From positions 1 through 10,606 of the forward strand of contig JAKLHH010000157.1 of NCBI GenBank assembly GCA_022710245.1: a stretch of DNA of 10,606 nt, written 5' to 3'. The position numbers were made by a program, and so were the translations under genes. Below are positions 1-6,144 of this stretch, piece by piece (position 1 is the first letter of the stretch; each line of letters starts with the position of its first letter). The DNA comes from Myxococcota bacterium (GTDB taxonomy: Bacteria; Myxococcota; Polyangia; GCA-2747355; JAKLHH01). Under the pieces are notes generated by a model. The model ran no database searches and was not told where the DNA came from. It saw only the letters and a program-made list of their open reading frames with translations.

Positions 1-1004
1 CGCCCGCCGCCGAGCGGCAGTTGGCCCGCGGGCAGGCGCAGCAGGAAATCCCGCGGCATGAACGACGCGCCATCGACCCAGATCCCGGTCTCGTAGCGTT
101 TCTTCACCGCGAACTCGGCGCGCTGCGCGGCCACCTTGCCCGCGCGCTGCTTCATCTGCGCGGCCATCTTGCCCGCATAGGCGTCCTTGCCGGTCAACTT
201 CGCGAGATTGCGCATGGCGCGGCCGTCGTGGTCGTTGGCCGGAATCTTCTTCTGCTTGGAGCCGCGCGCCGCCGAGGCCTTCTGGTCGGCGATCACGCGA
301 CGCCGCTGCGCCTCCACCTGCAAGCGGCTCGCCGTGCGGCGCAACGCATCGTTGGCGCTGTGCGCCGACTGCTCGTCGCGCTCCTGCTGCTCCAACGCCT
401 CCGTCACGCCACCCGGCCGCAACACGGCGTCAGGAGGATCGAGCAACAGACACTGCGAGCACAGTTCATCGAGCAGCGTGCGGTCGTGGCTCACCAGCAG
501 CCCGATGCCGCCAAAATCCTGGAGCGCCTCCCGGAGCAGCCGGCACGCCTCGGCGTCGATGTGGTTGCTCGGCTCGTCGAGCGCGAGCACCGCCGGCTCG
601 CGCCACAGCGCCACCGCGATCTGCGCGCGTTTGCGTTCGCCGTGGCTGAGCGTCGCCCAGCGCTCCGGCCAGTCGTCGCCCACGCGCAGGCGGGCCTTGA
701 GCAGCCCGGCGTCGGGCGCCCAGATGAAATCCTCGAAAAACTCCGGCGGCTCGTCGGTGCGCTGCGCCACGTACAACGCCAGCCCCTGCCGCTGCACCGT
801 GCCGCCCTGCGGGGCGAGCTCGCCCATGGCGACCTTGAGCAGCGTGGTCTTGCCCGCGCCATTGGGCCCGACGATGGCGGTGAGGCTGTTGCATTCGATG
901 TTGGCGGTGACGGCGTCGAGTGCGACCGCGCGGCCGTATTTCACCGTCACGCCGCGGAAGCGCAGGATGTCGTGCGTGTGGGGCGCGCCACCCGGCGCGG
1001 CGTG
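1..1004 (-). CDS. ABC-F family ATPase, first ATP-binding domain and linker (partial at both ends)
   Basis: ABC-F proteins are soluble twin-ATPase proteins, many of which act on the ribosome. One frame stays open without a stop from the left edge to about position 1004. In protein order it shows an N-terminal strand (ILRFRGVTVKYG), Walker A GPNGAGKTT (about 849-880), an LSHGERKRAQ signature (canonical LSGGE), Walker B plus extension LALDEPSNHID (canonical LDEPTNHLD) and the switch histidine in LVSHD. A Lys/Arg/Gln-rich linker of about 100 residues follows, then the beginning of the second domain (RLPAGQLPLGGG) at the left edge. No membrane segment is seen. No ATG, GTG or TTG lies in frame between the first homologous residue (about 971) and the region where LuxE homology begins, so the start is not identifiable. 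Codons such as AAA, AAT, GAA and GAT, and CTG over CTC for leucine, differ from the genes to the right. The family call is firm; the exact ABC-F subfamily is not assigned. Confidence 0.85.
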
Positions 1005-1010
1005 GGCCTG
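972..1010. other. Seam between two head-to-head truncated genes
   Basis: Left of this stretch the minus-strand ABC-F frame makes sense up to its first beta strand (D at 969-971). Right of it the plus-strand LuxE frame makes sense from about 1008 (LLRERGF). There is no room for a promoter, ribosome site or start codon for either gene, and codon style changes across the seam. This is what a rearrangement breakpoint or an assembly chimera would look like; the sequence alone cannot separate the two. No IS ends, target-site duplication or integrase remnant was seen here. Confidence 0.6.
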
Positions 1011-2000
1011 CTGCGCGAGCGCGGCTTCGCCCCCGCCACGCTGCGCACGCCCGCGGACTGCGCCCGCATCCCTGCCGTGCCGGCGAGCTTCTTCAAGCGC
1101 CACGAGGTGCTCTCGGTGCCGCGCGAGGTGATCACGACCCACCTCACCTCCTCGGGGACCACCGGGCAGAAGTCGCAGATGTTCTTCGACGACTGGTCCT
1201 TCGGCTGCGCGCGGCGCATGGTCGACTTCGTCTACCAGCACCGCGGCTGGGTCTCGGCGGAGCCGGCCAACTACCTCCTCTACGCCTACGAGCCGACTGA
1301 GGGGATGAAGCTCGGCACCACCAACACCAACCGCTTCCTCACCCGCTACGCGCCGGCGCGAGACCTCTTCTTCGGGCTCCGCCACCTCGGCGACGGGCGC
1401 CACGAGTTCGACGGCTTCGGCTGCCTCGCCACCCTCGAGCGCTACGAGCGCGAGGGGCTGCCGGTGCGCATCTTCGGCTTCCCCGCCTTCCTCTACTTCA
1501 CGCTGCTCCAGCAGCGGCGCCTCGGGCGCGCCGCGCTGCGCCTGCCGGCGGGCTCGCTGGTGATGTTCGGCGGCGGCTGGAAGGGCCACGCGGACCAGGC
1601 GATCGAGAAGCGCGACCTCTACGCGCGCATCCGCGAGCAGCTCGGCCTCGCCGACGAGCGCATCGCCGAGAGCTTCGGCTCCGTCGAGCACAGCGTCCCC
1701 TACCTCGAGTGCCCGCGCCACGAGCTCCACGTCCCGGTCTGGTCGCGCGTCTTCGTGCGCGATCTGCGCACCCTCGAGCCGCTGCCGTACGGGCAGGCTG
1801 GCTTCCTCAGCTTCGTCTCGCCCTACATCACCTCGGTGCCGGCGCACGCGGTGGTGATGGGTGACCTCGCGTCGCTGCACCCGGCGAGCGCGTGCGGCTG
1901 CGGGACGCCCACGCCGTTCTTCCGCGTCCTCGGCCGCGCGGGGGTCTCCAAGAACAAGAGCTGCGCGGTGGCGGCGGCAGAGCTGCTGCGGGGACGCTAG
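1002..2000 (+). CDS. LuxE-type acyl-protein synthetase, N-terminally truncated
   Basis: LuxE enzymes adenylate a fatty acid with ATP, load it on their own cysteine as a thioester and hand it to the LuxC reductase. Numbering from the GTG at 1002, the adenylate P-loop THLTSSGTTGQKSQ lies at about residues 46-59 and is followed by FFDDWSF. The C-terminal GVSKNKSCAVAAAELLRGR carries Cys321, 11 residues before the end, where Vibrio LuxE has its acylated cysteine (Cys364 of 378). CGCG at about residue 302 resembles a PaaK-type Cys pair. Family members are about 340-380 residues; this copy has 332 and lacks the usual N-terminal 40-50. The GTG at 1002 has no good ribosome site and sits at the seam with the antisense ABC-F gene, so the true start is probably lost. 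The frame is open further left to 21, but that part is an antisense shadow. It points toward the luxC fusion gene 268 nt downstream, its natural partner. Confidence 0.85.
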   Translation: MGLLRERGFAPATLRTPADCARIPAVPASFFKRHEVLSVPREVITTHLTSSGTTGQKSQMFFDDWSFGCARRMVDFVYQHRGWVSAEPANYLLYAYEPTEGMKLGTTNTNRFLTRYAPARDLFFGLRHLGDGRHEFDGFGCLATLERYEREGLPVRIFGFPAFLYFTLLQQRRLGRAALRLPAGSLVMFGGGWKGHADQAIEKRDLYARIREQLGLADERIAESFGSVEHSVPYLECPRHELHVPVWSRVFVRDLRTLEPLPYGQAGFLSFVSPYITSVPAHAVVMGDLASLHPASACGCGTPTPFFRVLGRAGVSKNKSCAVAAAELLRGR

Positions 2001-2092
2001 ATGCTGCAGCTCTCTCCCGATCAGCCCCGATTCTCCTCTGAGGCAGCGCGAGGAGCGAGCGACATGTCGGAGGCCCAGATGAGGCGGCGCGT

Positions 2093-2125
2093 GGGGCGCC
2101 GCGGGAGGGGCCAAGGCCCCGCCCC
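2093..2125. repeat. Nested inverted repeat
   Basis: The inner palindrome GGGGCC-AA-GGCCCC (2107-2120) is flanked by an outer GGGGC (2093-2097) and GCCCC (2121-2125). Transcribed, it would form a strong GC stem. There is no following U-run, so it could be a factor-dependent terminator, a processing or pausing site, or part of a dispersed element. Confidence 0.5.
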
Positions 2126-2129
2126 GAGC

Positions 2130-2144
2130 CGCCCGCAGCGGGCG
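2130..2144. repeat. Near-perfect palindrome
   Basis: CGCCCGC-A-GCGGGCG is a 7-base inverted repeat around a single central base, only a few bases from the nested repeat at 2093-2125. Function is unknown. The density of palindromes in this gap exceeds what I see in the window's other gaps. Confidence 0.45.
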
Positions 2145-2207
2145 AGGCGGTCGCGGTCCGCACTGCTCTTGCCCGCGAGGACGCGAGGGGTGGGGAGGGG
2201 CCCGCGA

Positions 2208-2221
2208 GCGGGGGTCCCCGC
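2208..2221. repeat. Inverted repeat upstream of the luxC fusion gene
   Basis: GCGGGG-GT-CCCCGC is a 6-base inverted repeat with a two-base centre, about 48 bases before the downstream ATG. It could be an operator half-site pair or part of a repeated intergenic element. High GC makes such matches easier by chance, so this is weak. Confidence 0.35.
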
Positions 2222-2268
2222 GCGCCGCCGGTCGTCGATTCAAACCGTCTCGAGGTAGTGGAGCACGT

Positions 2269-4788
2269 ATGAGCATGAGCCAGTCACAGCAGGAGCACCT
2301 CTGGCAAGGTGAGTGGATCGACGACGAGACCCTGGCCGCGCGAGTCGAGCGGCTGGCGGAGCTGCGGAGCAGCCTGCCCGCCCGCTTCCCCCTCGAGGGG
2401 CTCCTCGCCGCCGCGGATCGGCTGGGAGGCGAGCTGCGCCGCGGCGCCGGCCCCTACGCCGAGCTCCGCGCGCTGGTGCGCGAGGGCGGTCGCCAGACCG
2501 AGGCGGACATCGACGGGCTCCTGGCGACGGTGGCGGCCATCCTCGACCGGGGCGCGCTCGAGCTGAAGCTCCGCCGCGAGCTCGGCGCCGCGCGGCCCTT
2601 CGACCTCCTGCGCGTGCGCCACGACGTGCACTGCTTCGAGGCCTGGGCGCCGCTCGGGCTGGTGGTGCACATCGCCCCCGCCAACGTCTTCACCGTGGGC
2701 TCGCTCGGCGTCGTCGAGGGGCTCCTCTCCGGCAACTGCAACTTCCTCAAGACCAGCCCGCGCGACAGCCTCTTCCCGCAGGTCTTCCTCAAGGCGCTCG
2801 GCGACGCCGAGCCGACCGGCGAGCTCGCGCGCTTCATCATCGCGGCCCGGCTCTCCTCGAAGCGCCAGGACCTGCTGCAGCGGATCATCGCCGAGGGCGA
2901 CGCCGTCTCCGCCTGGGGCAGCGAGGAGTCCGTCGAGAAGGTCCGCGCGCTGGCGCGGCCCGGCGCCCGCGTGATCCCCTGGGGGCACCGCATCTCCTTC
3001 GCCTTCGTGGCCCGCGGCGCGCTCGAGGACCAGGCAGCGCTGGGCGCCCTCGCGCACGACTGCTGCCTCCTCGAGCAGCAGGCGTGCAGCAGCCCGCAGA
3101 CGGTCTTCGTCGAGACCGACGACGACGCCGGCCTGCACGCCTTCGCGGCGCGCCTCGCCGCGGCGCTCGCGCGGGTCTCGCCGACGCTCCCCGCGCTGCC
3201 GCCCGAGCCGCAGCAGCAGGCCGAGCTCACCATGGTCACCGAGGTGGCGCGCCTCGAGGCGTGCCAGGGCGAGGGCGAGGTGCTGGAGCCGGCCGACCGC
3301 TCGTTCCGCGTCCTCGTCAGCCACCGGCGCGGCCTCGAGGCCTCGCCGCTCTTCCGCTCGGTCTGGGTCAAGCGCCTCGCCCGCGAGGAGCTCGGCTCGA
3401 CGCTGAGCCCGCTCCGCAGCTACCTGCAGACCGCCGGCCTCGCCTGCCCGCTCCCCGACCTCGGCGAGCTCGCCGCCGCGCTGATCGCCGCCGGCGTCAC
3501 CCGCGTCACCCGCGTCGGGCAGATGCTGGAGAGCTACGACGGCGCGCCGCACGACGGCGTCTACGCGCTGGCCCAGCTCTGCAAGCGCGTCAGCGTGCAG
3601 TGGGACGCGGGCGCCGCGGGCCACGGCTCCCTCGAGGCGCTGCGCACGCCGGCGCGCGCGGCGATCCCGCCCGGCGCGCCGGTCCTGACCAAGCAGGGCT
3701 TCCAGGCGCGCCCGCCGGCCGAGCGCGCCGAGCTCCTCTTCCGCAGCGGCGGCTCCTCGGGCAAGCCGGTGATGTCCACCTTCACCTACGAGGACTACCA
3801 CCGGCAGATGCAGGCCTGTGGCCTCGGGCTCCTCGCCGCGGGCCTCGACCCGCTCCGCGATCGGGTGATCAACCTCTTCGCGGCCGGCAACCTCTACGGC
3901 GGCTTCCTCAGCTTCTTCACCATCCTCGAGTCCCTCGGCGTCGCGCAGCTCCCCATGGGTCTGGTCGAGGACTACGCGATGGTCGGTGAGATGATCGTCG
4001 CGCACCGGGTCAACACGCTGCTCGGGCCGCCGTCCTTCATCATCGAGCTCTGCCGGCACAACCTCGAGCGCTTCCGCGCCTACGGCGGCCTGGAGAAGGT
4101 CTACTACGGCGGCGACCACCTGACCCGCGCGCAGGCCGAGCTGCTGCGCGGCGCCGGCGCGCGGCTGGTCCGCTCGGCGGCCTACGGCTCCAACGACGCC
4201 GGCCCGCTCGGCTACCAGTGCCTCTCCTGCGAGGGCTCCGTGCACCACCTCCTCTCCAGCATGCAGGCGCTGGAGATCTTCCGCGTCGGCGAGGACGTGC
4301 CCGTGGGGCCCGGCGAGACCGGCCGCCTCCTCTTCACCTCCCGCTGCCGCGCGGGTCAGGAGCTCGTCCGCTACGAGATCGGCGACCTCGGCCGCTGGGT
4401 GGAGGAGCCCTGCCCCTGCGGGCGCCGGGAGCCGCGCTTCGAGCTCCTCGGCCGCACCGGCGACGTCTTCAAGGCGGGCGGCCCCTTCCTCAGCTACGGG
4501 CGCTTCGCCTCGATGCTCAGCGACCGGCTCGGCTACGGCGGGCGCGCGCAGGTCCGCCTGGAGAACCGCGGCACGCGCACCGTGCTCGCGCTCCTCGTCG
4601 AGCGGGGCGGGCTCTCGGACCTCGCCGCCGCGCGCCAGCTGCTGGTCGACGGCTACCCCGAGCTCGGCTACTGCCTGACGCACGGGCTCAACCTGGACTT
4701 CGACCTCGTCGAGGTCGACGACGACGGCTTCACCGTGGTGCCCGAGACCGGCAAGCTCCGCCACATCGTCGACCGCCGCCTGGGGTGA
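2269..4788 (+). CDS. LuxC-type acyl-CoA reductase fused to a PaaK/LuxE-like adenylating domain
   Basis: This 839-residue protein joins two enzymes. Residues 1 to about 445 are a LuxC reductase (PF05893-type). It has the substrate/cofactor region PLGLVVHIAPANVFTVGS and LLSGNCNFLKTSPRDS, and the motif CCLLEQQACSSPQTVFVE with Cys273, which corresponds to the cysteine LuxC uses as acyl-thioester nucleophile (Cys286 in Vibrio). Such enzymes reduce acyl thioesters to aldehydes with NADPH. Residues from about 460 to 839 are an ANL adenylating fold: P-loop FRSGGSSGKP (491-500), A5-like AAYGSNDAGPLGY (637-649), A7 YEIGD (702-706), Cys pair CPCG (715-718), LLGRTGD, and the late catalytic-lysine motif TGKLR with Lys829. 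The reductase part is about normal LuxC length, so this is a full fusion rather than a read-through. The start at 2269 has GGAG at 2260-2263, five bases upstream; ATG 2275 is a less likely alternative. It is soluble and cytoplasmic by sequence. The stop lies 4 nt before the next start. The substrate is unknown; a fatty acid is inferred from the family. Confidence 0.88.
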   Translation: MSMSQSQQEHLWQGEWIDDETLAARVERLAELRSSLPARFPLEGLLAAADRLGGELRRGAGPYAELRALVREGGRQTEADIDGLLATVAAILDRGALELKLRRELGAARPFDLLRVRHDVHCFEAWAPLGLVVHIAPANVFTVGSLGVVEGLLSGNCNFLKTSPRDSLFPQVFLKALGDAEPTGELARFIIAARLSSKRQDLLQRIIAEGDAVSAWGSEESVEKVRALARPGARVIPWGHRISFAFVARGALEDQAALGALAHDCCLLEQQACSSPQTVFVETDDDAGLHAFAARLAAALARVSPTLPALPPEPQQQAELTMVTEVARLEACQGEGEVLEPADRSFRVLVSHRRGLEASPLFRSVWVKRLAREELGSTLSPLRSYLQTAGLACPLPDLGELAAALIAAGVTRVTRVGQMLESYDGAPHDGVYALAQLCKRVSVQWDAGAAGHGSLEALRTPARAAIPPGAPVLTKQGFQARPPAERAELLFRSGGSSGKPVMSTFTYEDYHRQMQACGLGLLAAGLDPLRDRVINLFAAGNLYGGFLSFFTILESLGVAQLPMGLVEDYAMVGEMIVAHRVNTLLGPPSFIIELCRHNLERFRAYGGLEKVYYGGDHLTRAQAELLRGAGARLVRSAAYGSNDAGPLGYQCLSCEGSVHHLLSSMQALEIFRVGEDVPVGPGETGRLLFTSRCRAGQELVRYEIGDLGRWVEEPCPCGRREPRFELLGRTGDVFKAGGPFLSYGRFASMLSDRLGYGGRAQVRLENRGTRTVLALLVERGGLSDLAAARQLLVDGYPELGYCLTHGLNLDFDLVEVDDDGFTVVPETGKLRHIVDRRLG

Positions 4789-4792
4789 ACGG

Positions 4793-6133
4793 ATGACCAC
4801 GACGACGACGACGACCCGCCCCCGCGAGCAGCTCGCCAGCACCGGCACGGCGTCCGCCTCAGGCGACGCGAGCGCGGCGCTCGGCGAGCTCCTCGCCTTC
4901 GCGCGCGAGCGCTCGCCCTTCTACCGCCGCCTCCACCAGGGCGTGCCCCGCGGCGAGACCCGCCTCGCGGCCTACCCGATCATCGACCAGCGCGAGCTCT
5001 GGGCGGCGAACAGCCTCGAGGACAACCAGCTCCTCACCGGCCCGATGGCCGACGGGCTCGTCTTCAAGAGCGGCGGCACCACCGGCAGCCCCAAGTACTC
5101 CTACTTCTCGGCCGCCGACTGGCGCGCCTTCACCGCGGCCTTCGGCGCCGGCATGGCGCGAAACGGCCTCGAGCCCGGCGAGCGCGTCGCCAACCTCTTC
5201 TACGCCGGCGAGCTCTACGCCTCCTTCCTCTTCATCACCCGCTCCCTCGAGCAGGCGGGCTGCGGCGTCTGCTACCCGATCGCGGGCAGCGCGCCGCTCC
5301 CCGAGGTGGTCCAGCTCCTCCAGCGCCTGAAGCTGGAGACCCTCGCCGGCGTCCCGACCACGCTGCAGCGCCTCGCCGACCACGTGCAGCTCACGCGGCC
5401 CTCCGGGCTCGCCGTGCGCAAGCTCCTCTTCGGCGGCGAGTCGATGTACGCCGACCAGCGCGGCGCGGTGAGCGCCTGCTTCCCGGGCTGCGAGATCCGC
5501 TCGGTCGGCTACGCCAGCGTCGACGGCGGCGAGATCGGCTACGCGGACCTCGGCTGCGGCCCCGAGGAGCACCGCGTCTTCGGCGCCAGCACCATCCTCG
5601 AGCTGGTCGACGAGGACACCGGCGAGGTGATCGAGGAGACCGGGCGCCCCGGCCGCATCCTGATCACCAACCTCGAGCGGCGGCTGATGCCGCTCATCCG
5701 CTACCCGGTCGGCGATCGCGCGGCCTGGGTGGAGCCCGCGGGCACCCCCGACCGCAAGTACCGCCTGCTCGGCCGCACCGACGAGGGCGCTCGCATCGGC
5801 CCGGTGACGCTCTACGTCGAGGACGTGCTGAAGGTGCTGGAGGCGTTCCGCGCCGCCGTGACGGCCAGCGCCTTCCAGATCGTCGTGGATCACCGGGACG
5901 GTCTCGACGGCGCCACCCTGCGCGTCGCCGTCCCCGACCCGGCCGGCGTGCCCGCGCAGCTCGCCGGCCAGGTGGCGGAGCGGCTCTACGCGGAGCGCCA
6001 CCTCTACCTCGACCTGGTCCGTCAGGGACAGCTCCGGCCGCTGCAGGTCGAGTGGGTGAGCGCGGACAGCCTGGTCACCAACCCGCGCACCGGCAAGCTC
6101 CGGCGCGTCATCGACAACCGCTTCGGCGGGTGA
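4793..6133 (+). CDS. PaaK/LuxE-like adenylate-forming enzyme (ANL superfamily)
   Basis: This 446-residue enzyme is predicted to activate a carboxylic acid with ATP and transfer it to a thiol. Visible motifs are FARERSPFYRRLH near the N-terminus (typical of PaaK-like proteins), P-loop FKSGGTTGSPK (91-101), A5-like GYASVDGGEIGY (239-250), A7 YPVGD (304-308), LLGRTDEG (about 324-331) and the late lysine motif TGKLRRVID with Lys435. It is paralogous along its length to the C-terminal half of the upstream fusion (compare NLFYAGELY with NLFAAGNLY, and TGKLRRVID with TGKLRHIVD), so the two probably arose by duplication. The start ATG lies 4 nt after the upstream stop, and GGGG overlapping that stop serves as ribosome site, which suggests coupled translation. 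The N-terminus begins with seven threonines encoded by an ACG run. The two ANL units could act on different substrates, act in sequence, or form a heteromer. It is not assigned as true phenylacetate-CoA ligase, because no phenylacetate degradation genes are nearby. Confidence 0.85.
   Translation: MTTTTTTTRPREQLASTGTASASGDASAALGELLAFARERSPFYRRLHQGVPRGETRLAAYPIIDQRELWAANSLEDNQLLTGPMADGLVFKSGGTTGSPKYSYFSAADWRAFTAAFGAGMARNGLEPGERVANLFYAGELYASFLFITRSLEQAGCGVCYPIAGSAPLPEVVQLLQRLKLETLAGVPTTLQRLADHVQLTRPSGLAVRKLLFGGESMYADQRGAVSACFPGCEIRSVGYASVDGGEIGYADLGCGPEEHRVFGASTILELVDEDTGEVIEETGRPGRILITNLERRLMPLIRYPVGDRAAWVEPAGTPDRKYRLLGRTDEGARIGPVTLYVEDVLKVLEAFRAAVTASAFQIVVDHRDGLDGATLRVAVPDPAGVPAQLAGQVAERLYAERHLYLDLVRQGQLRPLQVEWVSADSLVTNPRTGKLRRVIDNRFGG
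4796..4816 (+). repeat. ACG trinucleotide run encoding poly-threonine
   Basis: Immediately after the start codon at 4793 come seven threonine codons, ACC-(ACG)5-ACC. The repeat unit is three bases, so slippage would change the tail length without breaking the frame. It lies within the initiation region of the coupled downstream gene and could affect translation only modestly. Confidence 0.8.
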
Positions 6134-6134
6134 T

Positions 6135-6139
6135 GGAGG
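6135..6139 (+). promoter_or_regulatory. Ribosome binding site GGAGG choosing start 6145
   Basis: GGAGG sits five bases before the ATG at 6145. A second ATG at 6133 overlaps the upstream stop (TGATG) in the same frame and has only a weaker GGCGGG before it. The strong, well-spaced site favours 6145, with 6133 a possible coupled alternative that adds four residues. Confidence 0.6.
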
Positions 6140-6144
6140 CGCTG

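Larger units (their letters stand above)
2001..2268. other. Non-coding, palindrome-rich intergenic region
   Basis: This gap separates the luxE-like gene from the luxC fusion. An ATG at 2001 opens an 85-codon frame, but its translation is Arg/Pro/Ala-rich low complexity without the codon signature of the neighbours, so I do not call a gene. The stretch holds several perfect GC-rich inverted repeats, listed separately, and a 9-base direct repeat GCCCGCGAG (about 2171-2179 and 2200-2208). No T-tract follows any hairpin, so a classical intrinsic terminator is not supported. No clear -35/-10 pair was found, although the less GC-rich stretch near 2236-2250 (ATTCAAACC) is where a promoter for the downstream operon could lie. 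Confidence 0.6.

Noticed and set aside
466..894. Alternative minus-strand frames inside the ABC-F gene
   Set aside because: They are out of frame with the Walker A, signature and Walker B motifs.
21..1001. Extending the LuxE-like gene left to an ATG at 21
   Set aside because: This part lies opposite the well-supported ABC-F ATPase domain and its translation is Arg/Leu/Ala-rich without similarity to LuxE.
2001..2258. 85-codon frame starting right after the LuxE-like stop
   Set aside because: Arg/Pro/Ala-rich low complexity, no coding signature at third positions, and it covers a palindrome cluster.
2284..4848. 854-codon open frame on the minus strand opposite the luxC fusion
   Set aside because: The translation is Ala/Glu/Arg/Val-rich low complexity with no domain; it is an antisense by-product of extreme GC codon bias.
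6052..6132. Upstream start at 6052 for the HATPase-GNAT gene
   Set aside because: It would overlap the ANL gene by about 80 bases; a strong GGAGG supports 6145 and the extra residues do not look like a protein domain.
1002..6133. A bioluminescence (lux) operon
   Set aside because: LuxE- and LuxC-like genes are present, but no luciferase subunits or flavin reductase are in the window, and the fusion and PaaK-like paralogue do not match lux operons.
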